A stretch of DNA of 64,000 nucleotides. It comes from F1-60-MAGs104 sp964355975 (GTDB lineage: Bacteria; Planctomycetota; Phycisphaerae; Phycisphaerales; SM1A02). This document shows positions 9,230-17,722 of this stretch, piece after piece. The stretch covers positions 62,001 through 126,000 of the forward strand of contig CAYHFW010000002.1 in the NCBI GenBank assembly GCA_964355975.1, written 5' to 3'. A program made the translations under genes and the position numbers. Below the pieces are notes generated by a model that was not told the origin of the DNA, did no database searches, and worked only from the letters and a program-made list of their open reading frames with translations. The stretch's first letter is position 1. Every line of letters starts with the position of its first letter.

Positions 9230-12200
9230 TCACTGTGGCGGTTGCTGTTGCCCTTCCCAACCCTCAGGGAGGAGTGCAAACGCTGCATTTGTATCGGCCC
9301 GCGCCGCGTCCGATGCGACCCGCGCAAGACGTGCGAACTCTTCTGCTTGCCCTGCACGAAGCACAGTTGCTCCGGCGATTTCAGCGGTGCGCGTAAAGAA
9401 GACACGCTCTCCCATCGAGCGCGCAGAGTTCGCAGCGGCATATGCATCGGTCTGCGCTTGGACGGCCAAACTCAACTGCTGGATTGCGTGTGTGTGCGCA
9501 GCCGCAGCAAAACTGGCCGCGGCCGTCGCCTGCGCGCTTGCGATCTGACTCGAAAACGTTTGCGCTGCAAGTGAAAACGTCTCAGATTGTTCCCGCGCCA
9601 CGGCGGTTGCCAAACGTGCATCTTGAGCCGCTTGGGCAAATCCGTCCGCCGAACCAACCGCCGCCGTGTAGGCAGCCTGCGCATTCACGGACTGGGGAAC
9701 CAGAAGCAGCGCCGCGTTGGCGTGCGTACGCGTCTCGGCGGCATGTGTCGTCGAAAGCTCCGACGCGACGGCACTCAGAATTGCGTGCGAATCAGCGTGT
9801 TCAGCATTTCCGTTGATCGCGCGGTAGTCCTCGATCAACGCTGCCTCTTGCGCGAGCACGTAGTACCCATGTGCCGCGCCTTGCTCATCAACTGCAACAT
9901 TCATCTGATTCTGCGCATTGACCATCGTGAACCCAGCGTCTTGATGCAGCGATGAGACGCTCGCAAGCGCTGCGTTGTGTTGGGCAATCGCTCCCCCCGC
10001 AATCCCCTGTTCGTTTCGTGCAGAAACAGCCGCGAATTCTGCGGCCATCCGCCGTTCGTCTGCAACCGCTCCCGCACCAAATGCGCGTGCTGAACTATGC
10101 GCAAGTTGTGCGTGAAGCATGGCGCTCGCAGCGATCGACTGTGCGTCACTCGCCGCACCTTGCGCACCAAGCGCTGCACCATGCGCGCCCATCGCAGCCG
10201 ACTGAGCCTCACCGAAACCCGCGCCCATCGCGGCTGAAAGCAGTTCCTGGGCTCGTGTGTGCGCGAATTGACTCAGCGCAACCGCTGCACTCGCCCGTTC
10301 GATTGCCGCAGCGCTTCGCTGCGCTGCGAGTTGCGCGAGTTCGTTCGTCTCGACCGTTCCCGCAATTCCTGCGAACCCAGCAGCAGCAATCGCGTCAGCC
10401 TGCGCCTGCACTGCGTGCTGGCTTGCGTCGCCCGCCGAGCCCGCCATCTGTGGAAGTATCGGAGTTGCAAGATCGAAACCCTGACGCACGATTTCTTCCT
10501 GCGTGCTTGAGAGTGCGGCAGCATTCGCAGCAACTGGATCATGCAGCGCAGCGCGGGCGCTCGCTCCTGCGGCTTGCGCTGAGGCATCGCTTGCACGACC
10601 GGCCTCTATGGATGCCACCTCAGCGAATTCAAGGGCACGAGCAGCATCGAACTGCGACATCGAGCCAAGCATGTCGGTGAGCGCCATGAGCACACTGTCA
10701 CGGCGTGCACCCGATTCGCTGAACTGCGAGATCGCCGTTGCGCGTTCACCCTCAGCGGCGAACTCACTCGCACGCGCATCCGCGAGCGCGGTGGCCTGCA
10801 CTGCGAGCGCAGCGGTCACCTGAGTGTCGATTCCTTGAAGAGTCACAGCATGCTGATCAACCACATTTGCAGAGTTCTGCGCCAACTGCGCTTGCCCGAT
10901 TGATCCCACCGCCGACTGCGCGGTCGCCGCTTCTGCGAGCGCTCTGTCTGCAATCTCGCGCGCGTCGAGTGCAGCAAGTTGGGCGTCCGCTGCGTTCGAA
11001 CGCGCCAACGATGCGGCCATCCCTGTGTCGGCGAAATTGATCTGACCACCAGCGGTCTGCGCCACCTGCAACGCATCGCGTATGGCACCGAGCGCATCCG
11101 CAGTGGCGTCTGCATTTCCTGCAGCCTGCGCTGCGAGTGCAAGAGCACGCGCAACTGCGTCGAGCGCAGCAGTGGCAGCCTCGCTTCCCTCAAACTGAAG
11201 TGCGAAAGCGCTGCCATGAAGACTGGCAATCATCGCCCTTGCGGCGCTCTGCGCAGCATTTGCCGACGCTGCACCCTGCGCCACGATCGCATTGCCCTCG
11301 GCGTGCAGCACTTGTGAACGCCATCCCGTGGAATTGTCGGCGTTATAGAACTCGCCCGCGGCGACCGAGGTTGCAACCTGCGCTTCGGCATTCGAAGCAT
11401 GTTCGGCACCTTGACTGGCGGATACCGCCGTGGCATCTGATTCATTCACCGTCTGCGTTGCGTATGAATCTGCACTTTGCGCTGCAGAATTCGCCCCTTG
11501 CAGATCCCCCGCTTCGAGTCGCGCGAGACACTCCTGCAACTGCGCAGTGGTGAATCCACCGAACACAATCGCTTGATTCAAGTGCGCGAGTGCTTCGACA
11601 AGCGACCCTGCCGCGGCGAGCTGTGCCCCGTGCGCGATGTCGAGAGCACCCTGGTGGGCTCCGATCTGCCCGAGTGCCAAACTTGTCTGCGCAGCGGCGA
11701 TCTCGCGCGCCGCAGAAGCCGCGAGCGCATTCGCCTGCGACTCTTCCTGCGCTGTGCGTGCCGCAAGCATTGCGTCGATGGCGAGCGTGAGTTTGCCAAC
11801 GCCAGACTCGGCAGTCGCCGCAGCGCCATCGGCATCATGTGCGATCTGCGCTGCCGCGAGCGCATCCGCAGCCGCGGCGCTCGCTGAGGCTTGCACAGCA
11901 CTCAAGACGCTCGTCGCAGCAACCGCATGCGCCTCGAGAGCCGCGGCGAGCGCAGAATCGCGCGCGAGTCGCGCGTGCTCAAGTGATGCGACCGCTGACT
12001 CAAGATTCAAGAGCGCGTCTGCGAGGCTCGATGCGATGGACGGCAGTGGGCGGCGCAGCAGAATCACAGCGATTTCTTCTCGCGCGAGCGCAACAATCTG
12101 CTGAAACTCTTGCGCGGTCGTCGCGGCTGCCGAACTGGCGAGGCTCGCATTCGTTGCAACGGTCGCTTGCGCCTCTCCATCGGCCGCTGCCATCGCCGCA

Positions 12201-13612
12201 ACTCCAAACGCTGCCCGCGCCCCAGTCTCATCGGCGCTTGCAGCCGATGCAAACTCACCCGCAGCACTTGCATGGCCGCGCGCGTCGGCGGCGTCCTGCT
12301 GCGCTGCAACCACGAATTCAGCGATTGTGCTTGGCGCTCCCGAACCTCCTTGCGGGCCATCCGATCCTGACGACTGCGATTGTCCTGGAAGAGATGACGC
12401 AAAGATCATGAAGGCCTTGCGCGCATTTTCGATCGCAGACGATCGCTCTTCTCCCGCGGCCGCGCGCGCATCACTCACAGTTTGCAATCCCTGTGAAACC
12501 TGCGCCGCGAGTGCGGCTGTTGCTTGCTGCGCAACAACAAAGTTGGCTTGGTGGTTCTGTGCACTCGACAGGGCAGACTGTGCCGCAGAGAGTGCCGCTA
12601 CCGCGTCAGTCATCCCATCGAAAGCCCCAACGACTCCGAAATCCGATGCATCGAGCGATCTCGCGACGCGCGTGAGATCGGCGATGAGCGCGATGAGGCT
12701 GTTTCCGTTTCCACCATCTGCGTCGTCACCGCTGGCAGCTGCGGCGATATCTGCCGTGACCGCGGCAACCCACGCAGTCGTATTGGTGACTTGCGTCTGA
12801 CTCACCGACTGGGTCGTCCCCATCGATGCAGATGACTCCCGCTCTCCGCTGCTTGTAAACGTGCCGGCACTCGGCGGAGGACCAATGGTCGCCAGCAACG
12901 CGCTCTTGGCTGGGTCGGGCGACGACGATGAACTCTTCGCCTCTCCGCCGCCTCCCGACATCTGCACCGTCTGCCCAGTCGCTGCGTACTTCAATTCGAT
13001 TGCGGCCATGACATTGGTGCGAACACCAACGACCTCTGTGCCCGTCATCGCACCCGTGGCAACGCTGAAACCCGTTCCCTTGACCGCAAGTGTGGTCGTT
13101 GGAGTCACAACCTTGAAGTCGTTCGAGAGACCAATCTTGTTCACCGTGAAGTCTGCCCGCCCACTCTTCAACTGCGCGAGCGTGTGATAGGTGTCTGCAC
13201 CTTGCTCGATCGCAGGGATGGCGAAGTTTGAATTGCTATCGATAAACACAATCGCGTTTGCAAACCGCAAGGTGATGTTTGATCGAAGCCCCGTTCGCAT
13301 CTCGCTGCCAGCGGCGATGACATCCTTGACCTTGACTTCCTGCCACGGCGCTTCAGCGTTCGAGCGCCACCGCGCTTTCCCTGAAACGCTCTCGACTGAT
13401 GCCGTCATCGGCGTCGCACCTGGCATCATGGTTCCCACCGGCACACTCGGTGTTGAATCACTCGACTCCCGTCCATCGCCACGATCGCTCGACGACGAAC
13501 GATCAAGCGCCTGCGCAAGCGCCGAGTCTTGCGCGACTGCGTCTGAAAGGAACGCTGAAAGTGAGAGCAGCACGCCCGAGGCAGTTACGAAAAACGAATG
13601 GTTCACGCGCAT
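9230..13612 (-). CDS. Exported FecR-domain protein with a giant alanine-rich helical region
   Basis: About 1460 residues from the ATG at 13612. A longer frame starts at 13645, but the later Met gives a clean signal peptide (residues 1-28, ending DAVAQ). A FecR domain covers about residues 72-220 and contains typical elements such as AGSEMRTGLRSNITLRF and TLAVKGTGFSV. After a Gly/Ser-rich linker, some 1200 residues are Ala/Gln/Glu/Ser-rich and predicted mainly helical. In a stretch of about 130 residues that I counted, about 31% were Ala. No membrane anchor or lipobox is seen. It could form a long helical rod or coiled coil in the periplasm or at the surface. It lies between a lipoprotein gene and a CHASE2 adenylate cyclase in one operon. 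FecR domains are known to relay signals across the envelope; the relay to the cyclase is my inference. Confidence 0.85.
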   Translation of the reverse strand: MRVNHSFFVTASGVLLSLSAFLSDAVAQDSALAQALDRSSSSDRGDGRESSDSTPSVPVGTMMPGATPMTASVESVSGKARWRSNAEAPWQEVKVKDVIAAGSEMRTGLRSNITLRFANAIVFIDSNSNFAIPAIEQGADTYHTLAQLKSGRADFTVNKIGLSNDFKVVTPTTTLAVKGTGFSVATGAMTGTEVVGVRTNVMAAIELKYAATGQTVQMSGGGGEAKSSSSSPDPAKSALLATIGPPPSAGTFTSSGERESSASMGTTQSVSQTQVTNTTAWVAAVTADIAAAASGDDADGGNGNSLIALIADLTRVARSLDASDFGVVGAFDGMTDAVAALSAAQSALSSAQNHQANFVVAQQATAALAAQVSQGLQTVSDARAAAGEERSSAIENARKAFMIFASSLPGQSQSSGSDGPQGGSGAPSTIAEFVVAAQQDAADARGHASAAGEFASAASADETGARAAFGVAAMAAADGEAQATVATNASLASSAAATTAQEFQQIVALAREEIAVILLRRPLPSIASSLADALLNLESAVASLEHARLARDSALAAALEAHAVAATSVLSAVQASASAAAADALAAAQIAHDADGAAATAESGVGKLTLAIDAMLAARTAQEESQANALAASAAREIAAAQTSLALGQIGAHQGALDIAHGAQLAAAGSLVEALAHLNQAIVFGGFTTAQLQECLARLEAGDLQGANSAAQSADSYATQTVNESDATAVSASQGAEHASNAEAQVATSVAAGEFYNADNSTGWRSQVLHAEGNAIVAQGAASANAAQSAARAMIASLHGSAFALQFEGSEAATAALDAVARALALAAQAAGNADATADALGAIRDALQVAQTAGGQINFADTGMAASLARSNAADAQLAALDAREIADRALAEAATAQSAVGSIGQAQLAQNSANVVDQHAVTLQGIDTQVTAALAVQATALADARASEFAAEGERATAISQFSESGARRDSVLMALTDMLGSMSQFDAARALEFAEVASIEAGRASDASAQAAGASARAALHDPVAANAAALSSTQEEIVRQGFDLATPILPQMAGSAGDASQHAVQAQADAIAAAGFAGIAGTVETNELAQLAAQRSAAAIERASAAVALSQFAHTRAQELLSAAMGAGFGEAQSAAMGAHGAALGAQGAASDAQSIAASAMLHAQLAHSSARAFGAGAVADERRMAAEFAAVSARNEQGIAGGAIAQHNAALASVSSLHQDAGFTMVNAQNQMNVAVDEQGAAHGYYVLAQEAALIEDYRAINGNAEHADSHAILSAVASELSTTHAAETRTHANAALLLVPQSVNAQAAYTAAVGSADGFAQAAQDARLATAVAREQSETFSLAAQTFSSQIASAQATAAASFAAAAHTHAIQQLSLAVQAQTDAYAAANSARSMGERVFFTRTAEIAGATVLRAGQAEEFARLARVASDAARADTNAAFALLPEGWEGQQQPPQ

Positions 13613-13641
13613 GTTTATCTTTTCTGTTCGTTGTAAAACCA

Positions 13642-14235
13642 TCATTCGAATCGGCCCATCGGGGGCAAGGACTTCGCCGTTGATCCGCTGCTCGCGTCCT
13701 GCGCAGGCAACTGTTCAAGGACGGCGGCTCCTGACAAGTGTGTCATTCTGTCGAGCCGAGTCAAGAAATCTACGAATTCGAGGCCAGAAAACCCTTGCGT
13801 TTCCTTCTTTCCAATCAAAACCTGAGCGTAGGCAAGCTCCCGAACCGCATAGCGAGGAATCGGACCAAAAATCCGCATGCTCAACCCGCCGCGCAGATCG
13901 CTCAGCATGCAAGCGACGCGTGCGATCCATCCAACCGTTGCGCTCTCGTTGGCGGGTTCGTCGAAACTCGCCGGCAACCACGCGCGCCTCTTCGCCTCTG
14001 CGACACGTTCGTCGTAGGTGACCCAATGATCTTCCTTGTCTGCGAGCAAGAAAAAGGTGTGCAGCGCATCGTTGTTGGTCACCACTTGGCTCTTCTCGAG
14101 CGCTTCAAAGAAGTCGAGTTCAGACTCGCTCGAATCGTGTTTTTCGACCGCTGAATAACTCGTCGTTGCACGCGCGCATCCCGCTGCACACACCGCAAGC
14201 GCTGCGAGGCAGAGAATTCGAATCTCAGAACGCAT
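13642..14235 (-). CDS. Predicted lipoprotein of unknown function in the FecR-CHASE2 operon
   Basis: This 197-residue protein starts at the ATG at 14235, which has a strong Shine-Dalgarno sequence (GGGGAG, 6 nt upstream). The start overlaps the last 11 nt of the barrel gene, which points to translational coupling. A longer frame from 14271 is less likely. The N-terminus is a lipoprotein-type signal (ILCLAALAVCAAGC) with Cys at about residue 20; Ala rather than Leu at -3 makes the lipobox imperfect. The mature part is acidic and then amphipathic, with no motif I recognise. The FecR gene starts 29 nt after its stop. Position suggests an outer-membrane-anchored adaptor between the barrel and the FecR protein, but this is inference from context only. 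Confidence 0.75.
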   Translation of the reverse strand: MRSEIRILCLAALAVCAAGCARATTSYSAVEKHDSSESELDFFEALEKSQVVTNNDALHTFFLLADKEDHWVTYDERVAEAKRRAWLPASFDEPANESATVGWIARVACMLSDLRGGLSMRIFGPIPRYAVRELAYAQVLIGKKETQGFSGLEFVDFLTRLDRMTHLSGAAVLEQLPAQDASSGSTAKSLPPMGRFE

Positions 14236-15841
14236 AGGTCGCTCCCCCGTAGACAAAGTCACGCGCTCCATCCTGCCCCGGAAAGAACACCGAAGGATTG
14301 GGCAGGAAGATCCCGTAACGAATGTTCACATCAAGGTCGCTCAGCAGGCGCCACTCCAGACTGAAATCGAGTTCGCTGCCGACGTAGTTCGATCCGCCAG
14401 GCACTGCGACAAAGGACAAGGGCGCTTCGGAGTCAATGCGATTGAACATGAAGGCAGTCAATCCAAATCGCATGCCATCAAAGACACCCGCGCCGTGCAG
14501 TGGAGTCGTGCTCACGCCAATCGATGGCGCCAACAGATTCGCAAAGTCCGGAGAGAGCACGAGGCCAGTGTTCACATACCCGAGTGAATTGAACGAGGTA
14601 TCGACATGGTTGGGGGCGATTCCTCCAAACGTCGATCCAGCGTCAAGTCGGTTTGGCGAACCGCTGCCGGCGACAAGCTGAAAATCGATGCGCGTGTCAT
14701 GCACATCGCGCGCGAGCCATGTGAGTCCACCGACTCCAGCAACAGCCGAGACCTGCGTTGGATCCTGGGCGAGCGGGACGAGTCCCCCATCATGTGGAAA
14801 GGGATCCGAAAGCGTCGTGCCATACTCGTACATCACTTCGGCGCGGTACACGAGGTCGGCGCCGAGTGCCCCTGTGCTGCCGAGTCCGACATAGCTCGAG
14901 TCGTAGTTGAACATCGTTGGGATGGTTCCAATCCCTGGAGGCAAGTCCGCGATCTGTCCTGCGTTCAAGTCTTTTTGTGCGAGCAAGTAGGCGTATGGCC
15001 GATGCCCAGGCAGTCCGCTGTACTCAAGTTTTCCGCCGTAGTACAGACGGTGTGTGTCGGTGTCGAATCCAGGGCGCGAGAGATCCCAGTCGATCGTGTC
15101 GTGGCCGGCAGTCTGGCCGATGATCGTTGTGAGTTTCAAATCCTTCCATGAGAAATCGAAGAGTCCTGCGTACATGTACGTGCTCAGCGCCGCCCCCTGC
15201 CCCCAAATCACATATTGCCGTCCCACCTTGGCGGTGAAGTTGTAATCGGGTCGCACACCCGTTTGTGCCTGAATCATTCCCGCGAGGTCGAACTCGTACC
15301 AATAGAGTTCGCCGATGGGATCCTGCCACCCTTCTTCTTGGTACTCGGGACCACTCGGGCGCGTGCCATTGAAGTTCCACTCGTTGTAGAGAAAACGCAA
15401 GCGTCCATAAAAGCGATGGGCGCCGTCGAGTTCGATGGATGTGAAGAGTCGCAAATCAAAGGTCTGCTGAAACTGCTCTTGGCTCTGCGCCGTGTCAATG
15501 ATGTTGTAGGCGTATCGAAATGTGCCGCCGTAGTCGATCGTGAGCCTCTCAGAGATTGGCGAATTGGCGAAGTACGCCTTGCGCATTTCGGCATCCTGCG
15601 TATTCAACTGCCGCTGCAGATTTTCGGCTGACCGAAAGGCCGAATCACCTTGCCCATGCGCGGGTTGCACGGCAACAACAAGCAGTGTGATCCAGAGTGT
15701 GGCGCACCACGCGTATCGCCGCCTCGTGCACGGACATGGCTGCCCTTGCGCCTGCGCAATTCCACTTGCTTGCCGAGATCTGGCACCCACTTCTGTCACG
15801 CGCTCTATCCTACGGATGATGTCGATTCGCGCTGTCATCAT
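14225..15841 (-). CDS. Outer-membrane beta-barrel protein, first gene of the FecR-CHASE2 operon
   Basis: Up to 538 residues. After a basic N-terminus there is a signal sequence (LWITLLVVAVQPAHG, cleavage before QGD). The mature part is rich in alternating aromatic/polar strands such as FYGRLRFLYNEW and LYYGGKLEYSG, and ends GGATYAF. A terminal Phe is the usual signal for BAM-dependent outer-membrane barrels. It resembles alginate-export/DUF1302-type porins, but I cannot assign a family firmly. The ATG at 15841 would overlap the divergent metallo-hydrolase gene (start 15816) by 26 bp. GTG codons at 15799 or 15790 would still keep the signal peptide and avoid the overlap, so the start is uncertain. 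The lipoprotein gene overlaps its 3' end. It is likely the outer-membrane component of the operon. Confidence 0.8.
   Translation of the reverse strand: MMTARIDIIRRIERVTEVGARSRQASGIAQAQGQPCPCTRRRYAWCATLWITLLVVAVQPAHGQGDSAFRSAENLQRQLNTQDAEMRKAYFANSPISERLTIDYGGTFRYAYNIIDTAQSQEQFQQTFDLRLFTSIELDGAHRFYGRLRFLYNEWNFNGTRPSGPEYQEEGWQDPIGELYWYEFDLAGMIQAQTGVRPDYNFTAKVGRQYVIWGQGAALSTYMYAGLFDFSWKDLKLTTIIGQTAGHDTIDWDLSRPGFDTDTHRLYYGGKLEYSGLPGHRPYAYLLAQKDLNAGQIADLPPGIGTIPTMFNYDSSYVGLGSTGALGADLVYRAEVMYEYGTTLSDPFPHDGGLVPLAQDPTQVSAVAGVGGLTWLARDVHDTRIDFQLVAGSGSPNRLDAGSTFGGIAPNHVDTSFNSLGYVNTGLVLSPDFANLLAPSIGVSTTPLHGAGVFDGMRFGLTAFMFNRIDSEAPLSFVAVPGGSNYVGSELDFSLEWRLLSDLDVNIRYGIFLPNPSVFFPGQDGARDFVYGGATYAF
15806..15811 (+). 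promoter_or_regulatory. Possible -10 element just upstream of the metallo-hydrolase start
   Basis: TATCCT sits 4 nt before the first ATG and 7 nt before the second ATG of the metallo-hydrolase gene, with no Shine-Dalgarno sequence between. The spacing fits transcription starting at or near the start codon. No convincing -35 is seen. Confidence 0.25.
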
Positions 15842-16568
15842 CGGAACTGGGAGTGCCCTCTCACACCGCTTCTACGGATCGAGCGCTGCGATCTTGACGC
15901 CCACCGGACTTGTGCTCATCGACTGCCCAGATGCGATCTTGCGCGCGCTCGCGGATGCCTCGAAGACAAGTGCAATCCACCTCGATCCGATGCGCATCAC
16001 GGACATCTTGGTCACACATCTGCACGGCGATCACGTCAACGGGCTCGAGACCATTGGATGGAAACACTGGATCGCCCGACAAAGCGCACCCCAAGCCCCC
16101 CCTCGAATTCACACGATCGAGCGCGTGGCTCAACGACTCTGGGAGCGACTCGCCCCTTCGATGGACCAGAACGGAAGCGCGACTCTTGCAGACTATTTCT
16201 CGCTCAACATTCTCGAAGCGGGCAACCGCACACCGATCGCCGATCTCGAAGTCGAAGCCCGACCAACTGAACACCTCATCCCATGCTGTGGTTTTCGAGT
16301 CTCACGCGGCGGCGCAACGCTTGGCTGGAGCGGCGACACACGCTTCGATCCATCCCACATTGATTGGCTCGCCTCAGCGAATGTGATCGTGCACGAGACG
16401 AGCGAGTCGCGCGTGCACACCCCCATCGCGTGCCTCAACACACTTGCGCCTGCGCTGCGGGCGAAGATGCGTTTGATTCACATGGATGACGCGTTCGATC
16501 AGGCGAGCACAGACATCGCCGTCTTGACTGATGGGCAAGTGCTCGACGTCACGCAGTCGGGACGCTGA
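15816..16568 (+). CDS. Metallo-beta-lactamase-fold hydrolase (RNase Z-like group)
   Basis: A 250-residue cytoplasmic protein with the zinc-binding signature HLHGDH at residues 68-73, preceded by the usual strand (ITDILVTHLHGDH). Further ligands are probably the Asp in SGDTRFDP and the His in RLIHMDD. An early GTGSA loop and a C-terminal VIVHETS strand match the RNase Z/MBL group, whose members process tRNA 3' ends or act as phosphodiesterases. At 250 residues it is shorter than a typical RNase Z (about 300), so the exact substrate is left open. Two adjacent ATGs (15816, 15819) are possible starts. The 3' end overlaps the citrate synthase gene on the other strand by 70 bp. Confidence 0.82.
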   Translation: MMSIRAVIIGTGSALSHRFYGSSAAILTPTGLVLIDCPDAILRALADASKTSAIHLDPMRITDILVTHLHGDHVNGLETIGWKHWIARQSAPQAPPRIHTIERVAQRLWERLAPSMDQNGSATLADYFSLNILEAGNRTPIADLEVEARPTEHLIPCCGFRVSRGGATLGWSGDTRFDPSHIDWLASANVIVHETSESRVHTPIACLNTLAPALRAKMRLIHMDDAFDQASTDIAVLTDGQVLDVTQSGR

Positions 16569-17698
16569 CTGATCAACTGATAGACGAGTCCGTGCGGGCC
16601 GGTGTAGTCAGCGTGCGGACGGATCAGTTTGTTCGCTGCGAGTTGTTCGATGCAGTGACCAGTCCAACCAGCCATGCGGCTCGCCGCGAACATGCACGTA
16701 AAGAGGTCGAGATCAAGACCAAGCGAGTAGTAGGTCGTCGCCGAATAGAAGTCGACGTTCGGAAAAATTCCCTTCTCGATGATGTTGGGCTGCGCGAGCA
16801 CAATCTCTTCAATGCGCCGCGTCATCTCATAGAGCGGAAGGTTGCCAGTGTCGGCCGCGACTTGCTTTGCGAACGTCTTGAGATAGGTCGCGCGTGGGTC
16901 GTAGGCCTTATAGACGCGGTGCCCGAATCCCATGATGCGCTCTTTGCGTGCCAACTTGCTCTTGATGTACTCGTCGACCTTCGCGAGATCGCCGATTTCA
17001 AGCAACATCTCCATCACCTCTTGATTTGCACCACCATGCAGCGGACCCTTGAGCGTGCCCACTGCGGTCGTCGCCGCCGAATACATGTCGCTCTGGGTCG
17101 CGATCGTCACGCGCGCAGCAAAGGTCGAAGCGTTCAGTCCATGATCGGCATGCAGAACGAGGCACACATCAAGCGCGCGCTCCATCGATTGCGTCGGACG
17201 GGCGCCCGTCAACATCCACAAGAAGTTTCCAGCGAGCGAGAGGGTCGCATCGGGAGCAACGAGTGATTTTCCTTTTCGGTATCGATCGAAGAGCGCAACA
17301 AGCGTTGCGGTCTTGGCGACAAGGCGAGTGGACTTCCGCTTGTTGGCAGCAGGCGACTGATCATCCGCCTCAGCGTCGAAGTGTGCGAGCGCCGAGACGA
17401 GCGTCCGCAGCGCATCCATCGGGGCAGCCGTCTTTGGAATCGATCGCACAACGTCCAACATCCGCGCATCGACCGCGTACTCACTCTGCAGTTCTTTGGT
17501 GAACGCAGCGAGTTCACGTGCATTTGGCAAGCGACCATTCCACAAGAGCCATGTCGTCTCTTCGAATGTCGCATTGCGCGCGAGCGAATCAATGTCATAA
17601 CCGACATACTCAAGGATTCCCTTCGCCCCATCAATGAACGACAGATTCGTGTCAGCGGCGATTGTGTTTCCAAGACCTTTATCAACTGTCAGTGGCAT
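16499..17698 (-). CDS. gltA: Citrate synthase
   Basis: A 399-residue enzyme that condenses oxaloacetate and acetyl-CoA to citrate, the entry step of the TCA cycle. The catalytic residues are recognisable: the first His in LHADHGLNAS, the second in GFGHRVYKAYDPR, and the Asp in FPNVDFYSATTY. The segment GTLKGPLHGGANQEVM is a strong family signature. Length and motifs fit the short (type I, Gram-positive/archaeal-like) citrate/2-methylcitrate synthases, so methylcitrate activity cannot be excluded from sequence alone. AGGAG precedes the ATG. The gene is divergent from the rhomboid gene (24 bp between starts) and its last 70 bp overlap the convergent metallo-hydrolase gene. Confidence 0.95.
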   Translation of the reverse strand: MPLTVDKGLGNTIAADTNLSFIDGAKGILEYVGYDIDSLARNATFEETTWLLWNGRLPNARELAAFTKELQSEYAVDARMLDVVRSIPKTAAPMDALRTLVSALAHFDAEADDQSPAANKRKSTRLVAKTATLVALFDRYRKGKSLVAPDATLSLAGNFLWMLTGARPTQSMERALDVCLVLHADHGLNASTFAARVTIATQSDMYSAATTAVGTLKGPLHGGANQEVMEMLLEIGDLAKVDEYIKSKLARKERIMGFGHRVYKAYDPRATYLKTFAKQVAADTGNLPLYEMTRRIEEIVLAQPNIIEKGIFPNVDFYSATTYYSLGLDLDLFTCMFAASRMAGWTGHCIEQLAANKLIRPHADYTGPHGLVYQLISQRPDCVTSSTCPSVKTAMSVLA

Positions 17699-17722
17699 AG
17701 AACTCCTATCCTAGGGGGCAAG

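Noticed and set aside
16499..16568. Misassembly as the cause of the 70-bp convergent overlap
   Set aside because: Both proteins read smoothly to their stops; it is kept as a real overlap, though only comparison with relatives can prove it.
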